A stretch of DNA of 64,000 nt, taken from Triplophysa rosa. Lineage: Eukaryota > Chordata > Actinopteri > Cypriniformes > Nemacheilidae. Shown piece after piece: positions 1 to 11,079 of this stretch (position 1 is the first letter of the stretch; every line of letters starts with the position of its first letter). Below the pieces are notes generated by a model, which had not been told where the DNA came from, searched no databases, and saw nothing but the letters and a program-made list of their open reading frames with translations. The DNA lies in NCBI RefSeq assembly GCF_024868665.1, contig NC_079891.1:10380308-10444307 (forward strand), given 5' to 3'. A program made the translations under genes and the position numbers.

Positions 1-923
1 TGTGAGTGTGTAGCCAGGGAGTGAATGAGAGCGAGAGAGAGGTGGAATTGTTTTTGCCTTTGTGTTTGTGCGCGCGAGTGAATGACAAAGAGACAAGAAG
101 CAGTTGATCCGAGAAAGTGAAGTTTTGACTTATTCCAATGATTTTATTTTTATTCTTTATTATTTTATATAGTTATATGGACGTCCTAGTATAAATAATA
201 ATAATTAACTTAAATAATAATGATAATAATATAGTGCACATTTATTATCATATATATTGCTTAAGACATATTGATATAAGATTATAATAACAAACAGTTA
301 TTTGGAAATTATTTACGCACAATGCATATTTTTAAGCCTATAATGAACTGAGGGCTTCAGTGATAAGGACTGTATGAACTTATAATTATAACAGCCTTTA
401 AATATGAGATATTTGAAGAGTACCTGAAATATGAAATGGGTTGGATTTGAACAGAAATAACGTCAAAGGAAGATAAAAATGTGTTTTTATGAATAAGTTC
501 TACAGCCCTCATCTAGTAATCCTTGTGCTCCAAATAATTATAAATTAATAAAACGTTATATTTAAAAATGAATAATAATGATTAACATCTATAATGTATG
601 TATCTGAGAGGTGCACCTTCTAAATCTCTCTTTAATGAACCATCATATGTAAACCAACAGAATTACAAACTTAAGCTTTATTAAATGCTTACAGGCAGAG
701 TAATGCCATTATGTTATTTAAGAGGCTCTTATGAAGGAAAAAAATTTTTGGAACGGTTGCAAAATTGAATTAAGAATTTATGAGACAATAAATTGTTGTG
801 TATAAAGCTATATATTCACAGTAGCACAGACGAGGACCTCAAGAGAATAAGACCAATAGTTCCTGAGGAATCTTTACCAACAATTGACTTCACAATTGTC
901 GAGTGACACCACCAGACTGACAC
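1..923. other. AT-rich stretch without a recognised gene
   Basis: Short open frames only, none resembling a known protein. The first 120 bases are richer in GA and GT dinucleotides. The rest is AT-rich with simple TAATAA-like runs. No terminal inverted repeats were found by eye. Confidence 0.5.
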
Positions 924-1322
924 ATGCTGTGGGAACTGACAAAGTGTGAGAGACAGTTGACCACTGCAATTCATGATGAGGGGTATACAGTAAATGGACA
1001 CATTTCACAACTTTTAAGATCCATTGACAAGGGCTTGTTACATGTCCCCTGCTGTCGGTTAAAATCTAAGGGTGACAGAACTTTCTGTCCATCATTTGTG
1101 GAACCAACTCCTTCTGGACATCCATCTTGCATCTTCCATTTTTGTTTCTAAATCTAGGATGAAAACTTATCTTTTCTCATTGGAATTTTAAAATTATTTT
1201 ATTTCATTTTATTGCTGTCTGTTTTGTCCGATTGTTAATTGATATTTTATTTTACATTGAACAGCACTTTGGATAGTTCTGTTATGTGGAAATGTGTTAT
1301 ATAAATACAATTTACTTACTTA
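924..1322 (+). mobile_element. 3' end of a truncated LINE (L2/Rex-like)
   Basis: The reading frame 924-1151 contains the degenerate block LKSKGDRTFCPSF, matching the C-terminal LKSKGDRAF...LWN block of fish L2/Rex/CR1-type ORF2 proteins. After the stop, the sequence runs into the characteristic tail, an 'AGCACTTTGGAT...TATAAATACAATTTACTTACTT' pattern resembling the GCGCTTTG...TATAAATAAA tails of these LINEs, and ends in ACTT repeats at about 1310-1322. The copy is 5'-truncated and coding-dead. Family assignment is by recognition only. Confidence 0.6.
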
Positions 1323-2060
1323 CTCCTACTGGAAAAATCACTTAAATAGGTTTTAAAATATTTTATTAAGTTCATATAGCTGTTTATTTTGGTGATATTT
1401 ATTAAGCACTGAAATATTCTTCCAGAGTGTGAGGATCTGGTTTATCTGGATTCAGTTGTTCAACCATGAAATATGCCTAATAAGATTAAGGCTGGAAATG
1501 AAATTAAGTCTGGTTTTGAATTTATATTTGTTTGTAACTCAAAATAATAATATGATAATTATTTAATTAATTTTTTAATGAATGCAATTCATTCAATTGG
1601 AAACCCCCTTGAAGTAAAATAACTTGGAAAATCAGACAAAAACTGGTTATTTGCAGAAAACAAAGTGTCTGTGTGATGCTTGATCACTGACGTACTTACA
1701 AAACAAAAAGGGATTTTAATAATTGACAAATCTTATCTAAATTTAAATACAACACAATTAAAATAGATTTTTCTTTTATGTTCAGACATTTATTGAACTT
1801 TATCCCTGACATTTTGACACTAAGAATGGATATAAAAGGGCTGTCATTTTCTTTTGATACATTTTATTTTACTGTTCGCTCTGTTTTTGGATAGTAAGGG
1901 AGGCAGTGTATAATTGTATACTCTCACATGGGGACTAGTATAGATAGCTTCATAGAATTGGTAAGGCAGACAGCTAGATGTTTTGTTTTGTTTAATGTTT
2001 TTGCATCTAAAATATATACAATGTATTTTTATTTATTATTTTATTGATATAATCAAAACT
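1323..2060. other. AT-rich stretch, nothing recognised
   Basis: No convincing coding frame, RNA gene or repeat structure is visible on either strand. Confidence 0.4.
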
Positions 2061-2964
2061 GTTATGGAGTCACTGGTGCTCAGATTCCGAGAAGCTGCCA
2101 ACAACTGAGCTGCTGAACCTGATCTACATAGCAGCAATAAGTGGTGGCTGACCAACAGGTACAGGGCCAGTGGCTGTTAAATCTGAAGACAGCGTCACCC
2201 AGACGACTTCCATCTGGGCCAGCTGGGTGTGGTCCCTGGGCGTGCACAAGGCAACACGACACGAAAAATCCAAGCATCTTGACAAGCCTTCACGACCACA
2301 TCGAAAATCCATCTTGACAACAGAAAATAACTCAGAAGAACTAATATCTTCAGAGAATCAGGCTCACCTTTCATCTACGAGCTGGTCGATATTACTGGAT
2401 ATTTGACATTATCGCATACGGACATCAATTCGTACTTCTGGACCTATTACACAACTTTATAACACAACAATTGAACTTTATTAAATGTGGAAGTAAGTAG
2501 TGCCTTTGACAATAGATGATCACAGCCGACGAGAGTTAAAGACTCCAGATTCCAGACGATTTCCGTTTGATCCATATTCATTGGAACAAGCTCCTTGGAC
2601 AGAGTCAACATCGGACACTGCAGAGCATTCTGCTTCAGGACAACAGCATCTTAGCAGCATATACCACAATAGCTAAACAATACCCATTCTCTATAACCAC
2701 ACTTGGATGAACACAGTTGTTGGTCGAACAAGACCTAACCTTAGACCCGTGCTTGATAGAGCCACAGGACCTTTGACAATACAGCACACCAAGTTTGGCT
2801 GCTCTATCTGGTGATATACCAACACCTATTACAATCTAGATTAAAACATTGTGTGATCATGGAGCTTGACGTTACAATGACTGACGACAAAAACTTTGAC
2901 ACCCTAAATGACACTACAATCCTGTGCAATGGATTGACACTTTGCAGCAAACGACAGATCAACG
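2060..2964 (+). other. Possible upstream internal part of the ERV
   Basis: Base composition becomes more balanced than in the flanking AT-rich DNA, and open frames are denser (for example 2170-2406). This suggests former coding or leader sequence upstream of the retroviral env remnant. No gag, protease, reverse transcriptase or integrase motif could be read, so the assignment rests on position only. Confidence 0.25.
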
Positions 2965-4355
2965 ATGGATTCAGCACTACCTAAGACACATGGATGGACT
3001 ACCCTGGTTCTCCACATCCTTATATGCAATGAACATGTTGTGGAGGCAAACCATACGGATAGAATCTACAATCCAAGGAACTGCAATGTTTGTGTCCAGT
3101 TTCCCAAAAAAATACCACTGGAAGGAAACTGGTGGACTCATCAGAACTCTGACACAGTGATTGAAATGACTATGGTAGCAGCAGCAGCATTTGACAATTC
3201 CGAAGAGCTATATTACCTCAAGAATGACACCTGGACACTTATCAAGATCACCAAGAGAGTATTTGGCCAGGTGGCAACAGTCCGGGAATTCCCAGAGAAT
3301 CTGATATGCTACACAAGGACTACAGGATGTCATCACTTGGGAAGAACCCAGAGACGAAACTGTTCACATATCTATGAGGAGACAACAACCAACCGCACTA
3401 CCAGAGAGGCGTGTCTGAGATGCCTGAGAAAAGTGCCAGTAAAATATCCTTCTCAACTTAAAACGGACCAATGGTTCGAAGACCTGACTCAACCAGTAAT
3501 TGCATAAAAGGTCTACACTGAAGCAGAACGGAGGCGATGCGCAGCACATTGTTCTATGCTACATGTTCTGGACGAAAGAGGCGCTGGAATCATACAAGAC
3601 AATTATTGGTTGTGTGGTTACAGAGTGTACTTATCTCTACCAAAAGACTGGACAGGAGTGTGTTCCTTGGTACAACTGCATGGAGGAGCAATCGTCATAC
3701 CACATGAAGTGATGTCACGAAAGCAGAGGACACAGAGAGGACTATTAGACTTCCTATCTGACAAATCAGTCCCAAAGAATCATCGTTTATGGACACTGGC
3801 GGAGAAAGTATCAGCTGCTTTAATCCTATGTTGGGAGTCAGTTCTTTGATGAATGAAGTTGAGATCACCAGATTTGAACTTACATCGTTTATGAATACCA
3901 CGAACATTGTCATGAAAGGCATCAAGGAGGAGCTACGTGGACTAAGATTGACTGTGTTGCAAAACCGCTTGGTCTTGGACCAGTTGACAGCTGCAAAAGG
4001 AGGAGTTTGTGCTGTCATTGGGGAAACTTGTTGCACCTATACTCCAGAGAACGACGCAGATGGACATCTCATCGATGAAGGGATGAAAAACATTTCATTG
4101 ATGGTTGAGACTTTGACCAAATCTGAGGTTACCTCAGATACTTTTAACTGGAACTGGATCAAGGGTGTTTTTACCTATATGAAAAATGTAATGTTACTTG
4201 TGGTTTGCATTATTGCATTTCTTTTATTGACATTATGCATTTGGCCATGTATAATGAAGTCATTTCAGCGAACAGCTGCAGCCGCTGTTCCGAGCCAGAT
4301 GATTGTTTATGCTATATCACAACATAGCATGGATAATACTCACTCATATGATTAA
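2965..4355 (+). pseudogene. env: Broken gammaretrovirus-type envelope (env) remnant
   Basis: This is a decayed copy of a retroviral envelope gene, whose product would be a surface (SU) plus transmembrane (TM) glycoprotein. The SU-like frame begins at 2965 with a hydrophobic stretch, has several N-glycosylation sites and many cysteines, and is interrupted by an in-frame TAA at 3505-3507. The same frame then resumes to 3849 and includes a furin-type RKQR site at 3718-3729. The TM-like part lies in a different frame (3789-4355), so there is also a frameshift near 3790. TM hallmarks are an LQNR-containing heptad region, the CX6CC motif at 4008-4034, and a strongly hydrophobic membrane segment at about 4185-4255 followed by a short tail. 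With one stop and one frameshift the copy cannot make a full Env. CX6CC places it with gamma-type Envs; closer assignment needs a search. Confidence 0.8.
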
Positions 4356-5262
4356 TATTTACTAAGGGTCAAAAATTATATTAAGTTTAGAGGGTTTAAA
4401 AACAGAAATACTCATGGTATGAGGTATTTACAGAATGGCGGAAGGATTTTTTTAAAAATATTGCTTGCTAATAATAACCTAAGACTTATTATAACATTCA
4501 CTAAATGTACACGCAATTTAATTTTAATTTTTAAGAAAACACTTTTGAGCACTTTTATCTATTATTTGATATTACATTTTATGTTACTCCCTTGGTTAAG
4601 GATTACATCTGATTGGAGTGTGAGGCTTTTCAGCCTCAAAGGGGGGATTATATGGTGGTTTTTCTACCACAGTATTACGTTTTTATAAGTTTTATATTAT
4701 TGTATTAAGTGTATTAAGTTTTTATATTATTAAGTGAGCTTTTATATGAAACAATGCATTTAAACTAGCTATAGCTATAGGTTTCACACACTTCTCTAAA
4801 CACAGAAAAGGCTACGAGTCTCAAGAGTAAACAGACCAGGTTGAACAGTAAACAGCACCATAAGACACATTATATACAGCACCATAAGACATCCTTTGCA
4901 CGCAAACGCTTGGAGCACACACACAATATGTACTATTCACACGAGAACTAGGGGTAGTAAATGTAAATATATATACGCATTCGCATTTCAGAGATGGATG
5001 TGTTTGTCTGTCATACAGTAACAACTGACAAAATAACATACATCTACATTTTAAAGATGGATGTATGTATATATATTTTTTAATCCTTTAAAAGGTTGCG
5101 CCACAGTTAAAAGTTAACGTAAGAAGTTTGATATATAACTGTGGCAAGTCAAAAGAGGATGGGCAAACAAAAATAAGTGATGTCATGTAGAACCTGATTG
5201 GGAGAAGATGAGGTCAGGTAAATATGATTGGTTTAAACTGTGATAACGACTTGAGAACAGTG

Positions 5263-5270
5263 TATAAAAG
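5263..5270 (+). promoter_or_regulatory. TATA box of the ERV LTR
   Basis: TATAAAAG lies about 80 bases upstream of the LTR AATAAA, the usual U3/R arrangement of a retroviral LTR. Two CCAAT-type motifs on the opposite strand lie upstream. Confidence 0.6.
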
Positions 5271-5341
5271 ATGGAGTCAGAAGTGTAATTCTTGGGCATC
5301 TACAGATGAACTCTGTGTGTCTCACTTTGCTTGCTCGAGCA

Positions 5342-5347
5342 AATAAA
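5342..5347 (+). terminator. LTR polyadenylation signal
   Basis: AATAAA about 80 bases after the TATA box and about 50 bases before the LTR end, consistent with the R/U5 region. Confidence 0.6.
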
Positions 5348-5426
5348 GATTGAAACCTCTGGGAACCTGGCTCTCTGGTCTTTGTGAATTCTTTCAACAT
5401 TGGCTGACCGACTTTTCGCCACAACA

Positions 5427-6141
5427 GCAGGTGCAAAGTCCTGTTGGAAAATGATATCTGCATCTCCATAAAGTTGGTCAGCAGCAGGAAGCATGAAGTG
5501 CTCTAAAACTTCCTGGTATAAGGATGCGTTTACCTTGGACCTCAGAAAACACAGTGGACCAACACCAGCAGATGACATGACACCCCAAACCATCACTGAC
5601 CGTGGAAACTTTACACTGGACCTCAAGCAACGTGGATTCTGTGCCTGTCCTCTCTTCCTCCAGACTCTGGGACCCTGATTTCCAAAGGAAATGCAAAATT
5701 TACTTTCATCAGAGAACATAACTTTGGACCACTCAGCAGCAGTCCAGTCCTTTTGCAGGCGAGACGCTTCTGACGCTGTCTGTTGTTCAAGAGTGGCTTG
5801 ACACAAGAAATGCGACAGCTGAAACCCATGTCTTGCATACGTCTGTGCGTAGTGGTTCTTGAAGCACTGACTCCAGCTGCAGTCCACTCTTTGTGAATCT
5901 CCCCCACATTTTTGAATGGGTTTTGTTTCACAATCCTCTCCAGGGTGCGGTTATCCCTATTGCATGTACACTTTTTTCTACCACATCTTTTCCTTCCCTT
6001 CGCCTCTCTATTAATGTGCTTGGACACAGAGCTCTGTGAACAGCCAGCCTCTTTTGCAATGACCTTTTGTGTCTTGCCCTCCTTGTGCAAGGTGTAAATG
6101 GTCGTCTTTTGGACAACTGTCAAGTCAGCAGTCTTCCCCAT
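5427..6141 (-). pseudogene. Tc1/mariner transposase, N-terminal part, frameshifted
   Basis: Tc1-family transposases cut and paste the element at TA targets using a DD34E catalytic triad. Reading from the ATG at 6141 (MGKTADLTVVQK...), the N-terminal paired-like helix-turn-helix is clear, including CSQSSVSKHI. Relative to copies 2 and 3, about ten bases are missing near 5755, so the catalytic part continues in another frame. The first Asp (SDESKFC) and second Asp (FQQD) are present. The DD34E Glu and the C-terminus are lost at the truncation. It is the only copy here that retains the DNA-binding domain, and it is not functional. Confidence 0.85.
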
Positions 6142-6484
6142 GATTGTGTAGCCTACAGAACTAGACTGAGAGACCATTTAAAGGCCTTTGCAGGTGTTTT
6201 GAGTTAATTAGCTGATTAGAGTGTGGCACCAGGTGTCTTCAATATTGAACCTTTTCACAATATTCTAATTTTCTGAGATACTGAATTTGGGGTTTTCTGA
6301 GATACTGAATTTGGGGTTTTCATTAGTTGTCAGTTATAATCATCAAAATTAAAAGAAATAAACATTTGAAATATATCAGTCTGTGTGCAATGAATGAATA
6401 TAATATACAAGTTTCACTTTTTGAATGGAATTAGTGAAATAAATCAAATTTTTGATGATATTCTAATTATATGACCAGCACCTG
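5427..6484 (-). mobile_element. Truncated Tc1-like transposon (copy 1)
   Basis: The right end carries the same terminal sequence (ATATGACCAGCACCTG then TA) as the complete copy at 17576-19133. The left end is cut inside the transposase, just after the second catalytic Asp, where it abuts the ERV LTR at about 5427. The subterminal inverted repeat (about 6240-6484) is well preserved. The duplicated block 'TTTCTGAGATACTGAATTTGGGG' around 6270-6320 is a small internal tandem duplication. Confidence 0.85.
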
Positions 6485-6486
6485 TA

Positions 6487-6997
6487 TCTGAATATTTAAA
6501 CAACATTTCAAGGGAAAATACTCTTGATGTAAGTCATATTAACTAATAACTGGTGATATACTTTAGTTTTTTTTATCCTATTCATCTGCATTGCCTGCAA
6601 GTTAGCACATTTTAATTACTTAATGCCTACATATCAATGAGGCGATTCTGATGACGTTATTAATTATACTGTATTCAGCTGTCATTACTTCATTTAGTTA
6701 GCATGTAAGTTAATAATATACTGCCTTAGCGAAACTTTAGCTAACTCAGCTCATAAGTGATGGATGTCAGCAAAACAATATTTACGGTTTGTCTTCTGGA
6801 TAATTAGCTGTGAATTCGAGGCACATGTAGCTAGTCTGTTCATCACCACTCACCTCCACGCCAAGACAAACGCTACTGGAAAGGAGGGAGGGCTTCACTT
6901 CTGCGGCTCTCTGCCTGATGTGCCAAACGTGCTGCATTCAGCTGTGCTCAGTGTGCTGCGCGTGCGCGTGCCCGCTATGCGCTGCTGCGCGCCTGCG

Positions 6998-6999
<2 letters not shown>
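6487..6999. other. Intergenic DNA without a recognised gene
   Basis: The first half is AT-rich. The second half becomes GC-rich with CGCGTGCGCGTGCC-like runs leading into the GA microsatellite. The open frame 6764-7054 ends in the GA repeat and has no recognisable domain. Confidence 0.4.

Positions 7000-7047
<48 letters not shown>
7000..7047. repeat. (GA)n microsatellite 1
   Basis: About 24 uninterrupted GA units, followed by the unique block GATGATTAACGCATTGAG that reappears after the second GA tract at 7402-7432. Confidence 0.95.
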
Positions 7048-7051
<4 letters not shown>

Positions 7052-7178
7052 TAACGCATTGAGATGATTTTCCCATTAAATGTCTTTATAGGCTAAAACA
7101 TTCAACCCTTGCCAAATAAATGGGTAAACTTGATATCCCTTTCCAAATTAATAAACGGTACACCTGATATAACAAACT

Positions 7179-7398
7179 TTGGTGGGGAATCGGTCCCCCC
7201 TAAGGACCCCAAGGAAGGAGACCGTCGCTGTGCCTGTCCGCAAAACGCAACCGAGGCAGTTTTTCCACAAATTAAAGACACACAAATGATAGAAATGTAC
7301 ACAAAAACATTGTTATAGTGCTTCGATTTGTTTGGTGCAACACAAGTCAGGTTTTACCCGTTTCACGCACGCTGGCGGTGCAATGGCTGCCCTCGGGG

Positions 7399-7435
<37 letters not shown>

Positions 7436-8887
7436 TGATTAACGCATTGAGATGATTTTCCTATTAAATAGGTGTGTTCGAGCTCATGCGGCGCTGCGCA
7501 GACCGATCGGCGAGATTAGCCGCTTGCAGTAGAGGGAGGAGTTGAAAAAGGAGCAGTCAAGTCGGATACCTGCTGCTGGCCGTAGTGACGTTCCGGGATG
7601 CCTGCACGATCCGTCCGCGCATGCGCATAATGACGTAGTAGAAAACGTGCATGCACAAATGATAATTCTGTTTTGCGACGATTTACGACACTGCACGATC
7701 TGTTCCAGGCTTGCGCACATTTGTACCGCGACTTTCACTACTGTCCACTTCTGGTCTCATGTCACTTGTGTGTGCAAACTATGCGTTCTTTCAAGTCATT
7801 TCCATTGTCAGTTAATAAAAAACGACACAAACTGGCTTTGACAATACTACGGACCTCGGATCGAAACACAGCAAGTTAAGTAGGCCTAATGCCATACAGC
7901 AATGAATCGCAAAGGGGAGTATGGAGGAAACTGAAGGTTTCTACTTACTAACAGGACAAGACCTCACCCACACGACAACCACAACACAGTGCAATGAGCC
8001 GACACAAGACAGAGAACACAGGGGCATTAAATAAGGGGACATTTATCTATGTGTGAGCTATATAAATGAAATAAACAATTAATAGTTAATACATAATACA
8101 GCGATTATTCCATTGGCACGTGGACTGAAGTTATATTTAAACAACATTAATACAAGATGGCTTAGGAAAATGTTTATGAAAAACAGAAGGTTTCTGAAGA
8201 ATTTGACTTATTTCAAAGTCACATTGTAAAAAAATGTATAGGCCTACCTCTTAATTAAAAAAAGATAGGATGGGATAGCAAACCAAATAGAGTGTTTATT
8301 ATAAATAAAAGATTAAAGATGCCATTTAAGTTTAAGAACACCGATCATATCAAAATCTATAGCTTTTAGCCCACATTCTTCATTGTCTTTTATTTTTTAA
8401 CATTTATTTTATTAATTGTTTTAATCTTACTTGTTGAAATTGGTTATGGAAAACCAGGGTAAATTAACCTTGAAATATTAAAAAATGTTGTTATATTCTT
8501 CAATATTGCAATGTCCCTCTGCAACCAGATACTTTAAATTGTTCTAATATCATCATATAATATTAATTTTATATTAAAATAATAATATACTTTTATTGCT
8601 ATTACAACAATAAAAAATGTCAAAAGTGTTTTTTTAAGCACAAACACTGGCGTGTCTTCTACGTCAAGCTTCGATAAAATGCTTAAGTACTATTTTTAAC
8701 ACATTTTGAAAACTAAAATCTCTTTTTTTTTCAAGCTTTTAGTATGTACAGAGGTTTAGCTAGCTCTGGAACAAGCTAACGTAGCTTCGGATCATTCATA
8801 TAACAAGATATATCGCGATAACAATTTGTTGATCAGGCATTTAAACTAGCTACCAATCGGGGTCCTAAAGGGGACCGAATTCGATGG
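7179..8887. repeat. Widely spaced inverted repeat, possible element ends
   Basis: The block at 7179-7214 (GAATCGGTCCCCCC, then AAGGACCCC) is close to the reverse complement of 8850-8887 (GGGGTCCTAAAGGGGACCG). The intervening 1.6 kb has no recognisable coding sequence. It may be a non-autonomous DNA element, but no target duplication was confirmed. Confidence 0.3.
7402..7432. repeat. (GA)n microsatellite 2
   Basis: About 15 GA units followed by GATGATTAACGCATTGAG, the same flank as microsatellite 1, so the repeat and its flank were duplicated together about 390 bases apart. Confidence 0.95.
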
Positions 8888-8889
8888 GG

Positions 8890-10258
8890 GACTCGATACC
8901 TCATGACATCGGCAGTCTGTGTAACAGTTTACGTTGCAGTTTGCGTGGTTTCTTTGTTCATATTGTCAATACACACTGCACAAGAAAAGAAAGAAAAGAG
9001 ATTGTGTTGGTTATCCTAATATAAAACATACCACATGACCTTAATTGTAAATATAATTTATTTGATGAAATCTGGAAGTCATAGAAACCATACCTTTTTT
9101 ATTTAATTATTTCTTTATTTTACTTTATTCATTAAATTGCATTGTCATGATCAACGCAACAATCACAAGACGTTACATATCAAATGTTTTGATTGAAACA
9201 TTTAATTCATTCAACAACAAATATAGGTACAATATAATATATTACGTTATTCATGTCCTTTTTTCATCAAATGGCATCAGTGTCATATGCATACATGCAG
9301 TTTTAGTTATTGCAAAACCAAAATCCATCATTCAATATTACTATTAAATTCTATGATAATGCCGTAAGTGAGTCCTGCCTGTCTCAACATTCGCTACTCT
9401 GCCTTCTTTTAAAAATAAAAATGTTATCATAGCAAAATCTACATACCGTTCCCAAAGAAATTGATGTTTGGTGTAAAACATGTCGAACATTAATTGACAG
9501 GCATTCGATTCCTTAAGCGAATAGCTGTTACCTCACAAAAGCGATTTATTCAGTGTACTGAAGCTTCTCTTACATTGACATCCATAAAAAAACGGACCCT
9601 GCGTAGCAATCAGCATACTATCTGTCTTAATAGTATTCAAAAGTAGATTAGTATGGCCCAAATCGTAGTATGTTGAAAATAGTATTCCAAAGATTCCTGG
9701 ATGGTCTACTACCGGTAGAAATTTGAAGTGCAGAATGATGCACACTCAAACGGCTGAAATTACACACAACTCACCGCGAGTAGGCGGAGTGTGGCACTCC
9801 ACTGCATTAATAAATTATATAACTGATGCGTCACTAAATTACCAAATGTAAGTATACAGTAAACATTACATACGAAATAATGAATGAATAAATACCTTAA
9901 TGGAAAGAAGACCTGTATTTTGATGTGTGTGACAGTTATTGGCCACAATGTTGTCTAGGCAACAACGGCCACTTCCGCTTCCTGTTAGTATGTCCCAGTA
10001 TGTGCAATCTCTTTTGCCATGCACTCAAAAGTACCTACTATTCCAACACAAAAACAGTACCTACTGTTAGGGCATAATTAGGCGACTTGGAACTCAGGGG
10101 GAGTTCTATTTACAAATTTGTACCGCCTTGTTGGCAGTTCCTATTTGCACTAGCTCCACCCACCAATATGTGATTGAAATAGAAAAAGTGTAAGAACGAC
10201 GCCATTTTAATTAGCGATTCCAGTTGTGTAAAGTCTGTAGCTTTGGCACTAGAGACTA
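8890..10258. other. AT-rich intergenic DNA, no gene seen
   Basis: Only short shadow frames. Repeated 'TACTATT' and 'AGTATGTTGAAAATAG' motifs at 9600-10080 suggest a decayed repeat but no ends could be defined. Confidence 0.35.
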
Positions 10259-10259
10259 G

Positions 10260-10426
10260 GGCCCGGTTGCATAAAGCACCTTAAGTGTAATTTTCCCTTA
10301 AGTGTGTCCTTAAGTATACCTTAAGTTTTACTTAAGTTATTCTCCTATTGTCTTTGGTAAAGGAAAATCACCCCTTAAGTGTCATACTTAAGGGAAAAAC
10401 TTAAGGTGCTTTATGCAACCGGGGCC
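10260..10426. mobile_element. Palindromic MITE with CTTAAG repeats
   Basis: The left end CCCGGTTGCATAAAGCACC is an almost perfect reverse complement of the right end GGTGCTTTATGCAACCGGGG. The interior is rich in repeated CTTAAGTGT blocks. About 167 bp, non-coding. No target duplication was certain. Confidence 0.75.
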
Positions 10427-10606
10427 AGGTCTTGATGTGTTTAAAACTGTAATAGCATTACGCAGAATGTTAATGAAAAGCCCATGGTTCTTTCACTTTC
10501 GATTTCTCCATATGTCTAACAAAACAAATAACGATACATATCAAAACAATAACAGCAGTGGAGTATTATCCTCCCAAGATGGCGGCACCAATCCAACATG
10601 CAACAT

Positions 10607-10831
10607 GGCACTCACTTAATCCTTGGTGTTTCGAGTCAGATCCGTGGGCGTGGCTTGTTGGTTTTGACTAAATCTTTGGTGTTTCAAGTCTTACGAAACC
10701 TTTACCCTAACCCACACCCTAACCCTAACCTTACTGTAACCATCTAAACTACCTATGATTGTTAAAATTGACGAAAAAACACGTTTGGGTGATCACGTCT
10801 GACTCGAAACACCAAGGATTTAGTGAGTGCC
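10607..10831. mobile_element. 225-bp MITE with 10-bp target duplication
   Basis: The terminal inverted repeats begin GGCACTCACT and end AGTGAGTGCC; about 34 bases match (CCTTGGTGTTTCGAGTCAGA on the left). Perfect 10-bp copies of CATGCAACAT flank it at 10597-10606 and 10832-10841. A 9-11 bp duplication is typical of Mutator-like elements. The interior contains telomere-like CCCTAA repeats at about 10691-10735. No coding capacity. Confidence 0.85.
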
Positions 10832-11079
10832 CATGCAACATAGGGCGTGACATCAGCTTCACATTCTCTATAAATATAATGATTTAAACTCTGTTATTAT
10901 TGCATGTTTAATGCACAACAATACTGAGGTGCAAATAGCAACATTCTCTGCCACTATTTATGAGTACCAATGGCAAATACTATTTCTACTTAATCCAAAG
11001 AAAATACAGCTATTTTCGGTTCTAATCTATATCTTTTTTATATTTAGTTAAATCATGTTTAGCAGGATTGATTCTGTGT

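Larger units (their letters stand above)
4653..5399 (+). repeat. 3' LTR of the endogenous retrovirus
   Basis: A purine-rich tract with six G's at 4638-4647 follows env, as a polypurine tract should immediately before a 3' LTR. The interval contains GATTGG (inverse CCAAT) motifs near 5187 and 5227, a TATA box at 5263-5270, and AATAAA at 5342-5347. It ends in a plausible CA at about 5398. Exact edges are uncertain by several bases. No matching 5' LTR was found in the window. The promoter and poly(A) block resembles the solo LTR at 33295-33985. Confidence 0.65.

Noticed and set aside
2080..2406. Gag- or pol-like reading frames upstream of env
   Set aside because: No CCHC knuckle, protease, reverse transcriptase or integrase motif could be read.
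6990..7640. CpG-island promoter of an unseen gene
   Set aside because: The GC-rich patches coincide with microsatellites and repeat-like sequence; no coding exon follows on either strand.
10691..10735. Interstitial telomere as a chromosome-fusion scar
   Set aside because: The CCCTAA units are few and lie wholly inside a MITE with target duplications.
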